Shown here piece by piece: positions 17,410-25,623 of a stretch of DNA of 64,000 nt. Under the pieces are notes generated by a model. It saw nothing but the letters and a program-made list of their open reading frames with translations, had not been told where the DNA came from and searched no databases. The number at the start of each line of letters is the position of its first letter. Within the stretch, counting starts at the first letter, position 1. The translations under genes and the position numbers were made by a program. The stretch is from Psychrosphaera haliotis (GTDB lineage: Bacteria > Pseudomonadota > Gammaproteobacteria > Enterobacterales > Alteromonadaceae). Location of the stretch: NCBI RefSeq assembly GCF_039523615.1, contig NZ_BAAAFQ010000007.1:248001-312000 (forward strand), given 5' to 3'.

Positions 17410-18795
17410 TTAGCCTTGCTGTAAAATTACATTCTTAAGTTTTTGATGGATACCACCAAAACCGCCATTACTCATGACAACAATATGGTCATTAGGCTCT
17501 AAGAGTTCAACCACATGCTGGATAATAGCATCTATACTGTTGAAAATATTTAAGTGTGTTTGATTTTCAGCTAAATCAAGTGACCAGTCTTTATCTGTAT
17601 TGAAAACCAGCACCTCGTCAGCATCTTGCCATGAAGACGCGAGCGTTGAATTATGAACCCCCATCTTCATGGTATTTGAGCGAGGCTCTAAAATCGCAAT
17701 TATTCTATTGCTGCCTACTTTAGCTCTTAAGCCTTCCAACGTGGTTTTAATGGCGGTAGGGTGGTGAGCAAAGTCATCATAAAGTGTTATATCATTATGC
17801 TCGAGTAGCACTTCCATTCGGCGTTTTGCGTTAGTAAAAGCACTTAATGCCTCTACACAGTGTGTAATCTCCATGCCGCAATGTCTAGCAGCGGCAAGAG
17901 CAGCCAAACCGTTATGTATATTGTGTAAGCCCGTTAAAGACCACTTCACCGTACCAACACTTTCGCCGTTTAATAGAACCTCAAAGTGACTACCATCTTT
18001 AAGGCCATGCTCATTAGGAATGACATTTACCTGCCAGTGCGCCGCATTTGATTTAGTTTCACCTGAGGCCTCAACGCTTTCTATTGGACTCCAACAGCCC
18101 ATTTCTAAGGTTTCTTTTATATATTGATCTTCAGGATTAGTGATCAGCAAACCGTTATTAGGCAATATTCTCATCAAGTGATGGAACTGCGTTTTAATCG
18201 CCTCAATATCTTTAAATATATCGGCATGATCAAACTCAAGGTTGTTAATGATCAATGTTTTAGGAAGGTAGTGAACAAACTTGCTGCGCTTATCAAAAAA
18301 CGCGGTGTCATATTCATCGGCCTCTATAACAAAGAACGGACTGTCACCTAATCTCGCGGAAACATCAAAATTGCCAGGTACGCCACCGATTAAATAACCA
18401 GGGTTCATTCCACAGGATTCCAATAGCCAAGCTACCATTCCCGAGGTGGTTGTTTTACCGTGGGTTCCTGATGCTGCAACTACCCATCTATTTTGCAATA
18501 CTTCCCGCTTAAGCCACTCTGGACCTGAGGTATAAGCTAGGTTTCGTGCCAATACATACTCTACGGCAGGGTTCCCTCTAGACATAGCGTTGCCAATAAT
18601 GACTAAATCTGGCTCTGACTTAAATTGTGCCTCATCCCAGCCTTTAGTTAGTTCGATGCCAAGTTGCTCTAACTGAGTCGACATTGGCGGATAAACATTT
18701 AAATCTGATCCTGTGACTTTGTGACCTAGTTGTTTGGCGATGGCGGCAATACCGCCCATAAAGGTGCCGCAAATACCTAAAATATGAATATGCAT
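17410..18795 (-). CDS. mpl: UDP-N-acetylmuramate:tripeptide ligase Mpl
   Basis: 461 residues (E. coli 457), a Mur ligase family member used in cell-wall recycling. It joins recovered L-Ala-gamma-D-Glu-meso-DAP to UDP-MurNAc. It begins with MHIHILGICGTFMGGIAAIAKQLGH, carries the ATP-binding ASGTHGKTTTSGMVAWLLE near 108-126 and the VIEADEYDTAFFDKRSKF motif, and ends with a domain containing YDDFAHHPTAIKTTLEG. The first loop (GICGTFMGG) separates Mpl from MurC. It lies 13 bp after the metallopeptidase gene in the same operon. An AmpG-like permease that could import anhydro-muropeptides is also in the window (62294-63631). Confidence 0.95.
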   Translation of the reverse strand: MHIHILGICGTFMGGIAAIAKQLGHKVTGSDLNVYPPMSTQLEQLGIELTKGWDEAQFKSEPDLVIIGNAMSRGNPAVEYVLARNLAYTSGPEWLKREVLQNRWVVAASGTHGKTTTSGMVAWLLESCGMNPGYLIGGVPGNFDVSARLGDSPFFVIEADEYDTAFFDKRSKFVHYLPKTLIINNLEFDHADIFKDIEAIKTQFHHLMRILPNNGLLITNPEDQYIKETLEMGCWSPIESVEASGETKSNAAHWQVNVIPNEHGLKDGSHFEVLLNGESVGTVKWSLTGLHNIHNGLAALAAARHCGMEITHCVEALSAFTNAKRRMEVLLEHNDITLYDDFAHHPTAIKTTLEGLRAKVGSNRIIAILEPRSNTMKMGVHNSTLASSWQDADEVLVFNTDKDWSLDLAENQTHLNIFNSIDAIIQHVVELLEPNDHIVVMSNGGFGGIHQKLKNVILQQG

Positions 18796-18808
18796 AATAC
18801 ACTACTGC

Positions 18809-21214
18809 TTAAATTGGAGAGCCTGGTTGCATTGTACTGAGATCTACCAAGGGTAGCCATTTTCTATGTTCAAAATACCATGATAAGTGATGACTGAGTA
18901 GGCGGTAAAAGCCTCGTTGGCCCGAACTAGCGTTATGCGACTCTTTTTTAAGCCACTCATTTAGCTGCGACAACTCATTAAATAAATCACTCTTAACTTC
19001 AATAGGAGTAGACTCAGCAAGCAAACGACCCATCATCAGTTCAATAGTAACAGCGTTAACTCGTTGCTGAACCGCGGAGTTTAGCCCGGCGCTTGAGGGT
19101 TGTTTTATAGTATTCTGTAATATTGTTTGTAAATACTCACCTACCGTCCAGTATTTACTATTTAGATTAGATTGCTGGGCTATTCGAGTGAGTCTAGCGC
19201 TATTTAGTAATGCGGATAATGTATGGTTTGCAGCGGCTGACGAGAGTGTCACCGGATCAAAAGCTAACCCCGTTTTAGTGGGACCGCTCTCTCTATCGCG
19301 GTAATTACCATATGCTTTAGGTGGAATTAAACTAATAATAGATTTAGGTAAGGTTAGGTTTTCGTTTTGCAAAGTAGCTAGCAAAGCAGATAAAGCCTGT
19401 GATTGATGCTCAAAACTTACCGGCCTCGCATTTATTGCACTGCTTTTGCTGTCGCGTTCCTTCACTACATAGTCATAATTTACACCGCCAATCAGTTTAA
19501 CCGCGGCAGTGGTTTGGTATCTGTGATAAAAATAGATTGGCATCAAGATTTCTTGTAAGTCTGAAATAGGTCGGTCAAATGCCAAGTTATTAAGACCAAA
19601 GTTTTTTAATGCGACGCCTCTCACCTGCATTACTCGAGTTAACTCTGCGGCGGCGTCTTTGCCGTTATCCCATAGATGGCCGGTTGGGTGTGCGCCACTG
19701 GTTGGTCGAGCATCGGAGTCAGACATATAAAGTAGACCTTTATCCTGCGTACTGCTAATTAATGATGCTAAGGCTTTGGCTTCTTGTTCTGAGTTCTCAA
19801 ATTTTTGGTAACCATATTTAATAACATACTTATCCCACTCGCCTATGCCTTCTGCATACGCGTTTGATAAGTCGATTTTGCCATCTATTAGCTCCACAAA
19901 TGGATGCGGATAGTCCATGACAGAGGCTCTGTTGTTTGCAGAAGCAGCAAAGTTATGAGCAATACCTAAAGTATGGCCAACTTCATGGGCCGCTAGCTGA
20001 CGAATACGAGCTAAGGCCATTTCTTTAATCTTGTCTGTGTTTGACTCTGCTCCATCATTAAATGGCCCAGTAAGCCCTTGCCCCAGTAAATAGTCGTGCC
20101 TGACTCTCAGCGAACCAAGAGTAACGTGACCTTTAATAATTTCGCCGGTTCTTGGATCAATAACGGAAGAGCCATAACTCCAGCCTCTTGTCGCGCGGTG
20201 AACCCATTGAATAGTGTTGTATCTCACATCCATAGGATCTGCATGTTCTGGTAGCATTTTAACGATAAACCCGTCTTTAAAACCGGCTTCTTCAAACGCT
20301 GTGCTCCACCATCTTGCACCTTCTAGCAATGCTGTTCTTACAGGTTCTGGTGTACCTGGGTCTAGGTAGTAGGTTATAGGTGTGTTCTTATCTAAACGGT
20401 GCCTAGGAATAACTTTTACATCCATGCTTTCATCAAGAGATACGGCGTAATCTTTATGGCTAATACTCCAGAAACCACTGAATGGGTGAAAGCGTCTAGC
20501 TTGGTATTTGTCGTCTGGCAATTTGATAAGGGAGTGATGCATGTGAACGGTGATGTTTTCACTGTCTGGTGCTATTTGTCTTACGTATTGTCCTGGGTTA
20601 GTGCCAGTAAACGAAACAATAGACTCTAATTCTGTATTTTTAGGAAATGACTTACTTTTTGCAAAGTGAACGGCGCTTCTATTTTTTACCGGTCTGTAAC
20701 TTCCTTGTTTTCTTGATTTGAGTGTTTTTGCAACACCGTGAATATCACTCAACAAGAATGGCGTATAGTCGATTATAACTGTGCCGCGATCCTTTGCTTT
20801 GATTTCGAAGCCGTAAATTACTGATTTCGCAAAAGCCTCTTCAACGCTTTTCTGCTCGGCTCTGTTATCACTATTAGCGCGATAATCCATATTCAACTGA
20901 GTTAAAAGCACTTTATTGCCATAACTTTCAAACTGAACGACTCGCGTGGAGCCTAACTGACCGCGGTCTAAGCCAATATCGTTAGAGCCTAAGCCTCGAG
21001 GAAGACTACTTTGAAATAAAAATGGTTCGTTTTGCTTGTCTACTTGCAAAAATAGTTGATCATTTTGTTTGTCATAATAAAACGTGAAATACCCATCAAC
21101 CTTAAGCATACCGTTAGTAAAGTCTGCAATTGATTTAACACTCGCAACGGCGTTGGCTGTCATAAAACAGCAAAAAATGATGGTTATACTTGTTATAAGA
21201 CGAATTGTTTTCAT
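18809..21214 (-). CDS. Secreted zinc-dependent metallopeptidase (DUF5117/DUF5118-type)
   Basis: 801 residues with a signal peptide (MKTIRLITSITIIFCCFMTANAVA). The zinc site of metzincin type, AAHEVGHTLGIAHNFAAS, is near residue 415, with three His ligands in HExxHxxxxxH spacing. The N-terminal half carries the strand-rich region typical of this large bacterial family (DYTPFLLSDIHGVAKTL, KYQARRFHPFSGFW) and the C-terminal part is helical. It is predicted periplasmic or surface-located; substrates are unknown. ATG 21214 is chosen: GGGA lies seven bases upstream and the signal peptide begins there, while ATG 21232 has no ribosome-binding site. It is first in a tight run with mpl, ubiX and yadGH. 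Confidence 0.85.
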   Translation of the reverse strand: MKTIRLITSITIIFCCFMTANAVASVKSIADFTNGMLKVDGYFTFYYDKQNDQLFLQVDKQNEPFLFQSSLPRGLGSNDIGLDRGQLGSTRVVQFESYGNKVLLTQLNMDYRANSDNRAEQKSVEEAFAKSVIYGFEIKAKDRGTVIIDYTPFLLSDIHGVAKTLKSRKQGSYRPVKNRSAVHFAKSKSFPKNTELESIVSFTGTNPGQYVRQIAPDSENITVHMHHSLIKLPDDKYQARRFHPFSGFWSISHKDYAVSLDESMDVKVIPRHRLDKNTPITYYLDPGTPEPVRTALLEGARWWSTAFEEAGFKDGFIVKMLPEHADPMDVRYNTIQWVHRATRGWSYGSSVIDPRTGEIIKGHVTLGSLRVRHDYLLGQGLTGPFNDGAESNTDKIKEMALARIRQLAAHEVGHTLGIAHNFAASANNRASVMDYPHPFVELIDGKIDLSNAYAEGIGEWDKYVIKYGYQKFENSEQEAKALASLISSTQDKGLLYMSDSDARPTSGAHPTGHLWDNGKDAAAELTRVMQVRGVALKNFGLNNLAFDRPISDLQEILMPIYFYHRYQTTAAVKLIGGVNYDYVVKERDSKSSAINARPVSFEHQSQALSALLATLQNENLTLPKSIISLIPPKAYGNYRDRESGPTKTGLAFDPVTLSSAAANHTLSALLNSARLTRIAQQSNLNSKYWTVGEYLQTILQNTIKQPSSAGLNSAVQQRVNAVTIELMMGRLLAESTPIEVKSDLFNELSQLNEWLKKESHNASSGQRGFYRLLSHHLSWYFEHRKWLPLVDLSTMQPGSPI

Positions 21215-21560
21215 AGTTATTCCCGAAACCATATAAGTTTTAGTAGCTTGACTCTTATTTATACTATTTTAGTGTGCCGCAGATTCATAATGAAGTGAAC
21301 CAATAACTTAACGAGTGCTGATAATTAAGTTGGCCTAAAAAGGTTAAACGTGAAAGATGAAAAGTAAATTCTGTAAGTTGTATTGAATGTTTTCATAAAT
21401 TTGATCCAAAATACTGCAACTCAGCTTAAAAATTGGTTAGAATAGCGGCATCATAAAAACGCACTCCCACTTTTAAATTAGTGTTTGATGTGAAAGTTTA
21501 TTAACTTGCCTTTAAGTGTTTCCTATTGGCAATAAAATTAGATAAAAGGCTTTAATTACA
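21215..21560. other. Divergent intergenic region without a gene
   Basis: 346 bp between the metallopeptidase start (minus) and fbp (plus). It must hold both promoters. It is AT-rich; a possible -10 TAGAAT lies at about 21441, but no matching -35 was convincing. I see no RNA gene, repeat or operator that I can support. Confidence 0.6.
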
Positions 21561-22541
21561 ATGAAAAGACTCGCACCTGAATTGCGTAAAGATGGCGTGG
21601 AATTAGATTTGATCTCACTGATCAGAACCATTTTGGCAGCCTGTAAGGATATCTCTTTTCGTGTGGGACAAGCTGATTTGTCTGGCGTGCTTGGTTCAAC
21701 CCTGAATGAAAACATACAAGGTGAGACACAAAAAAAGTTAGACATACTATCTAATCAGTTACTTAAAGACATGCTGCTAGAGTCTGGTTTTGTAAGAGCT
21801 ATAGCGTCGGAAGAAGAGGACTATATTGTTGAAGGCGAGCATGGCGGTCGCTTTTTAGTTGCCTTTGACCCGCTTGATGGTAGTTCAAATATTGATGTGA
21901 ATAGCTTAACAGGTACTATTTTCTCTATTTTACCAGTACCTGAAGATAAGTTAGATGGTACACCAATTACCGAACAAGACTTTTTACAGCCTGGCCGCAA
22001 CCAAGTAGCTGCAGGTTATGTTATGTATGGTCCATCTACGATACTAGCGTTAACCACAGGTAAAGGTGTTGATTTTTATACGTTAGATAAAACCCACGGT
22101 TCTTTCTTAAAAACCAGAGATAACATTGCTATCCCTGAAGAAACCCAAGAGTTTGCAATTAATAGCTCTAATCAGCATAAGTGGGATATACCAATGCAAC
22201 GTTATATCCGCGATATCCTAGATGGTAAAGCGGGTATCCGTGGCAAAAACTTCAATATGCGTTGGATTGCCTGCATGGTTGGCGACGTACACCGCATTTT
22301 GTGTCGAGGCGGAATATTTACCTACCCAGCACATACTGATAACCCAGAAAAGCCAAATAAGTTGCGCTTGTTATATGAAGCAAACCCAATGGGCATGTTA
22401 GTTGAGCAAGCTGGTGGATTAGTATCTACTGGCGAACAAAATATCCTTGATTTACAACCAACTGAACTGCACCAACGAGTGCCAGTTATTCTTGGTTCTA
22501 AACAAGAAGTTAAAATCTGTTTGGATTATCACAACCAGTAA
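21561..22541 (+). CDS. fbp: Fructose-1,6-bisphosphatase class 1
   Basis: 326 residues (E. coli Fbp 332). The catalytic and metal-binding residues are visible: ASEEEDY near 90-95, FDPLDGSSNIDVN near 111-123, and the sugar-phosphate site near RYIRDILDG and KLRLLYEANPMGMLVEQAGG. It dephosphorylates fructose 1,6-bisphosphate in gluconeogenesis. The gene stands alone, is followed by a terminator, and precedes a pyrophosphatase gene on the same strand. Confidence 0.96.
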   Translation: MKRLAPELRKDGVELDLISLIRTILAACKDISFRVGQADLSGVLGSTLNENIQGETQKKLDILSNQLLKDMLLESGFVRAIASEEEDYIVEGEHGGRFLVAFDPLDGSSNIDVNSLTGTIFSILPVPEDKLDGTPITEQDFLQPGRNQVAAGYVMYGPSTILALTTGKGVDFYTLDKTHGSFLKTRDNIAIPEETQEFAINSSNQHKWDIPMQRYIRDILDGKAGIRGKNFNMRWIACMVGDVHRILCRGGIFTYPAHTDNPEKPNKLRLLYEANPMGMLVEQAGGLVSTGEQNILDLQPTELHQRVPVILGSKQEVKICLDYHNQ

Positions 22542-22565
22542 TTAAACCGCGTTCCTCAAAATCAG

Positions 22566-22605
22566 GGTGGCGTATTTGAGCAATGAATACGTCACCTTGG
22601 TTTTT
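22566..22605 (+). terminator. Intrinsic terminator of fbp
   Basis: The 11-bp stem GGTGGCGTATT / AATACGTCACC (one G-U pair), with a 9-nt loop, is followed by TTGGTTTTT. It starts 24 bp after the fbp stop. Confidence 0.8.
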
Positions 22606-22775
22606 CCTCATTTTTAGTTACAACGAGTAAATATAGAATTTCGCTAATTCACACTCGAATTCTACGCTGGTTTGGTTATAATTCACGCCATCAAAACTAT
22701 CATTTATCGCAGCGCCTTTTGTTTTTGTAAAGTCATTAGGCAGCGGCTTAAAAATCAACGATTTAAAGGTGTTCT

Positions 22776-23696
22776 ATGCCAAATTATGTAGTGGGCCACA
22801 AGGTTCCAGACTCGGACTCAATTTGTTCAGCTATCGCATTGTCTTATTTAAAAACTGAATTGGGTGAGCCAACAGTACCTGCTCGTTTAGGTGAGCTGTC
22901 GCCAGAAACTATGTTCATACTTGACCGTTTTGGTTTTGAAAAACCAGAATTAAAATTAAGCTATGCAGGCGAGAGTTTATATATTGTTGATCACTCTGAC
23001 CGTGTTCAAGGTCCTGACGATATTGATGATGCGACTATTTTGGGCATTATTGATCACCATAAATTGGGTGATATCACTACATCAACGCCACTAGAGTGTT
23101 GGATCCGCCCGGTAGGTTGTACTAATACTATTATTAAAATGATGTATGACTTTGAAGGCATCGAGATTCCTAAAGACATTGCTGGTGCAATGATGATGGC
23201 TATTTTAAGTGATACGGTTTTATTTAAATCACCAACGTGTACAACTGCTGATAAAAAATGTGTTGAAGCACTCGCTGAAATTGCTGGTATTGAAGATTAC
23301 CAAGAGCTAGGCATGGATATGTTTAAGGTTAAGTCTGCGGTAGAAGGTACGCCAGCGCGTGACTTAGTATTAAGAGACTTTAAAGACTTTAATATGAAAG
23401 GCCAGCTAGTTGGTATTGGTCAATTGGAAGTTATTGACTTAGCAATGCTTGACGAAATGAAAGACGACTTACATGCTGATCTGCAATCCTTAAAAGAAGA
23501 AGGCAACCGTCACTCGGTTATCTTGTTGCTAACAGATATCATGAAAGAAGGATCAGAGTTATTGGTCGTTTCAGACGATACTAGCGTAATAGAAAAAGCA
23601 TTTGATGTAACGCTGACTGAGAATCGTGTTTGGATTGACGGTATTTTAAGCCGTAAAAAGCAGGTAGTTCCACCGTTACAAGACTCCTTCAAGTAA
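22776..23696 (+). CDS. ppaC: Manganese-dependent inorganic pyrophosphatase (family II, DHH)
   Basis: 306 residues. The DHH phosphoesterase motifs are present: GHKVPDSDSICSA near 7-19, VDHSD near 72, and the signature IIDHHKLGD near 85-93. A DHHA2 domain ends with the substrate-binding SRKKQVVPPL. It hydrolyses pyrophosphate to two phosphates, using Mn or Co, and drives biosynthesis forward. Family II enzymes are common in Firmicutes and scattered among marine gammaproteobacteria, which usually also carry family I Ppa; that gene is not in this window. It is monocistronic with an intrinsic terminator. Confidence 0.94.
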   Translation: MPNYVVGHKVPDSDSICSAIALSYLKTELGEPTVPARLGELSPETMFILDRFGFEKPELKLSYAGESLYIVDHSDRVQGPDDIDDATILGIIDHHKLGDITTSTPLECWIRPVGCTNTIIKMMYDFEGIEIPKDIAGAMMMAILSDTVLFKSPTCTTADKKCVEALAEIAGIEDYQELGMDMFKVKSAVEGTPARDLVLRDFKDFNMKGQLVGIGQLEVIDLAMLDEMKDDLHADLQSLKEEGNRHSVILLLTDIMKEGSELLVVSDDTSVIEKAFDVTLTENRVWIDGILSRKKQVVPPLQDSFK

Positions 23697-23743
23697 TGGG
23701 TTTTTAATCAATAAGCTTTTAAACGTTTGTTGAGTATTGATAG

Positions 23744-23769
23744 AGCCGTGATTATGTCGCGGCTTTTTT
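23744..23769 (+). terminator. Intrinsic terminator of ppaC
   Basis: The 8-bp stem AGCCGTGA / TCGCGGCT (one G-U pair), with a 5-nt loop, is followed by T6. It lies 47 bp after the ppaC stop. Confidence 0.85.
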
Positions 23770-23913
23770 GTAGCCGAACTAAACGGCGAGGCAACGAGGT
23801 TATAACTGAGGTATAAGTACAGTATAGCTAAAGGCTATCTGAGTTATGCCAAAAGAGAGCATACGAATAAAACCCATAACATTACCTAGCATTAACTAAC
23901 TCGTGGAGTTGCA

Positions 23914-25092
23914 GTGAACCGTCTTAGCCCTAAAATTTTTCTATTGGCCATGGCATTTATTTTGCCATTTGTGTTTTCAGTGTGGGCCACGCTGTTAAAT
24001 AACTTTGTTATTGAAAAAGCCGCTTTTACTGGCGCTGAAATTGGGCAGCTGCAATCAATTAGAGAAATTCCAGGCTTTTTGGCATTTACCGCTATTTATA
24101 TTCTGGCCTTTATTAAAGAACAACGCTTTGCCATCTACTCTATTGGCGTGCTCAGTATTGGTGTCGCGTTCACGGGCTATTTCCCAACAGAATATGGGCT
24201 ATATGCCACTACGTTTATTATGTCGGTTGGATTTCATTATTACGAAACCACACAGCAAAGTTTAACCTTACAGTGGGTTGACAAAAAAGAGTCGGCGCAC
24301 TTTTTAGGTAAAGCGTTGGCAATGAAGTCCTTTGCATCCTTATTAGCGTTTGGCGGGATTTGGCTATTGATGGATTGGTTTGATGTTTCATACAAGACAA
24401 CCTATTTACTTGCTGGTGGAATAGGCTTTTTGGTCACGGTATTACTTTATTTTGGCTTTCCAATGTATGAACAGCCGCATGTACAAACTAAAAAAATAGT
24501 TTTGAAGAAGAACTACGCATTATATTACGTTCTCACCTTTTTAAGTGGCGCAAGACGGCAGATATTTATGGTATTTGCTGGCTTTATGATGGTAGAAAAG
24601 TTTGGCTACTCGGTAGGTGAAATTAGCCTCTTGTTTGGTATTAACTATATTTTTAACCTGTTATTTGCTAGCAAAATTGGACAATGGGTTGGCAAAATAG
24701 GCGAACGAAAAGCTTTAACCTTTGAGTATGTTGGATTGATTTTTGTATTTGTCGGTTATGCCTTGGTAGAAACGGCTGAGCTCGCAGCTGCGCTATACGT
24801 AATTGATCATATGTTCTTTGCTTTGGCTATTGCCATAAAAACATATTTCCAGAAAATAGCGGATCAAAAGGACATCGCGGCAACCGCCTCTGTCAGCTTC
24901 ACTATTAATCATATTGCGGCAGTCATAATTCCTGTTTTACTTGGCATGGTATGGCTTTATTCAAGCACATTAGTATTTATGATAGGCGCGGGCTTTGCTG
25001 TGTGTAGTCTAGTCGCAAGCCAACTTATTCCTCTTGTGCCAACAGAATCTAAACCTTTTCGCTTTTCTAACAAAGTGCATACTGACCAGTAA
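23914..25092 (+). CDS. MFS transporter
   Basis: 392 residues with about 12 hydrophobic helices and a cytoplasmic loop in the middle (QPHVQTKKIVLKKN), the usual 6+6 layout of the major facilitator superfamily. The segment between TM2 and TM3 (SIREIPGFLAF) resembles the family signature region. The substrate cannot be told from sequence. The start is GTG 23914, with GGAG seven bases upstream. The gene is followed 49 bp later by a small unrecognised gene on the same strand; a short tandem repeat lies in the gap. Confidence 0.8.
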   Translation: MNRLSPKIFLLAMAFILPFVFSVWATLLNNFVIEKAAFTGAEIGQLQSIREIPGFLAFTAIYILAFIKEQRFAIYSIGVLSIGVAFTGYFPTEYGLYATTFIMSVGFHYYETTQQSLTLQWVDKKESAHFLGKALAMKSFASLLAFGGIWLLMDWFDVSYKTTYLLAGGIGFLVTVLLYFGFPMYEQPHVQTKKIVLKKNYALYYVLTFLSGARRQIFMVFAGFMMVEKFGYSVGEISLLFGINYIFNLLFASKIGQWVGKIGERKALTFEYVGLIFVFVGYALVETAELAAALYVIDHMFFALAIAIKTYFQKIADQKDIAATASVSFTINHIAAVIIPVLLGMVWLYSSTLVFMIGAGFAVCSLVASQLIPLVPTESKPFRFSNKVHTDQ

Positions 25093-25102
25093 AGCATATG
25101 AT

Positions 25103-25123
25103 GATTAACGATTAACGATTAAC
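25103..25123. repeat. Triple tandem heptamer GATTAAC
   Basis: Three perfect head-to-tail copies of GATTAAC sit in the 49-bp gap between the MFS gene and the next gene, ending 18 bp before its GTG start. Likely replication slippage; a spacing effect on translation is possible. Confidence 0.9.
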
Positions 25124-25141
25124 GACTGGTGAGGAGAAATT

Positions 25142-25555
25142 GTGTACAAACGACAACTAAGCTCAAATAGACAAAGTCGCGTTACACGATCTTCGAAAGG
25201 AGGCTTTAAAGAAGCCTTAATCGACAAACAAGTCTTGGTGATACATGTAGCCATCGCAGATAAATTAATTGCTGCTAATGAAAAGGGCGACACCATCTAC
25301 CTAGAACAAATACAGAAAACCCTAGATAGCCGCAGAGATTCAGGCCGTATGAGGTATGGAGAGTACCTGACTTGGCTTAGTGTGTTAGAGGTAATAGATG
25401 ATTCGGTTGCCTTTAAAAATGCCATTCTTGAAGACTCGCATCAAATGAAAAAGTATAGGAGACGAACGCCTTTAGTTGGAATACTCACTGAAGCTGAAAG
25501 GCAGCGAGCTATTGAAGAGAATGCCGTTGGTTCTATAGATAAGGCTCTCTTTTAG
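25142..25555 (+). CDS. Conserved-looking protein of unknown function
   Basis: 137 residues, not recognised. The first 22 residues are basic and Ser-rich (MYKRQLSSNRQSRVTRSSKGG). The rest is predicted mainly helical and soluble (VLVIHVAIADKLIAANEKGDTIYLEQIQKTLDSRRDSGRMRYGEYLTWLSVLEVID), with a second basic patch near the end (KKYRRRTPLVG). There is no signal peptide, TM segment or cysteine. GTG 25142 has GGAG seven bases upstream, so it looks genuinely translated. It lies between an MFS transporter and a c-di-GMP protein on the same strand. The basic ends hint at nucleic-acid or ribosome association, but that is speculation. Confidence 0.65.
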   Translation: MYKRQLSSNRQSRVTRSSKGGFKEALIDKQVLVIHVAIADKLIAANEKGDTIYLEQIQKTLDSRRDSGRMRYGEYLTWLSVLEVIDDSVAFKNAILEDSHQMKKYRRRTPLVGILTEAERQRAIEENAVGSIDKALF

Positions 25556-25623
25556 ACGTTGACACTTGCTAACAGTGCAATACAATCAGGTTATGGGAAG
25601 TCGAAAAGAGCCAATAGTAATTT

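Noticed and set aside
25103..25123. GATTAAC repeats as replication iterons
   Set aside because: Only three copies, no DnaA boxes or rep gene, and ordinary chromosomal surroundings.
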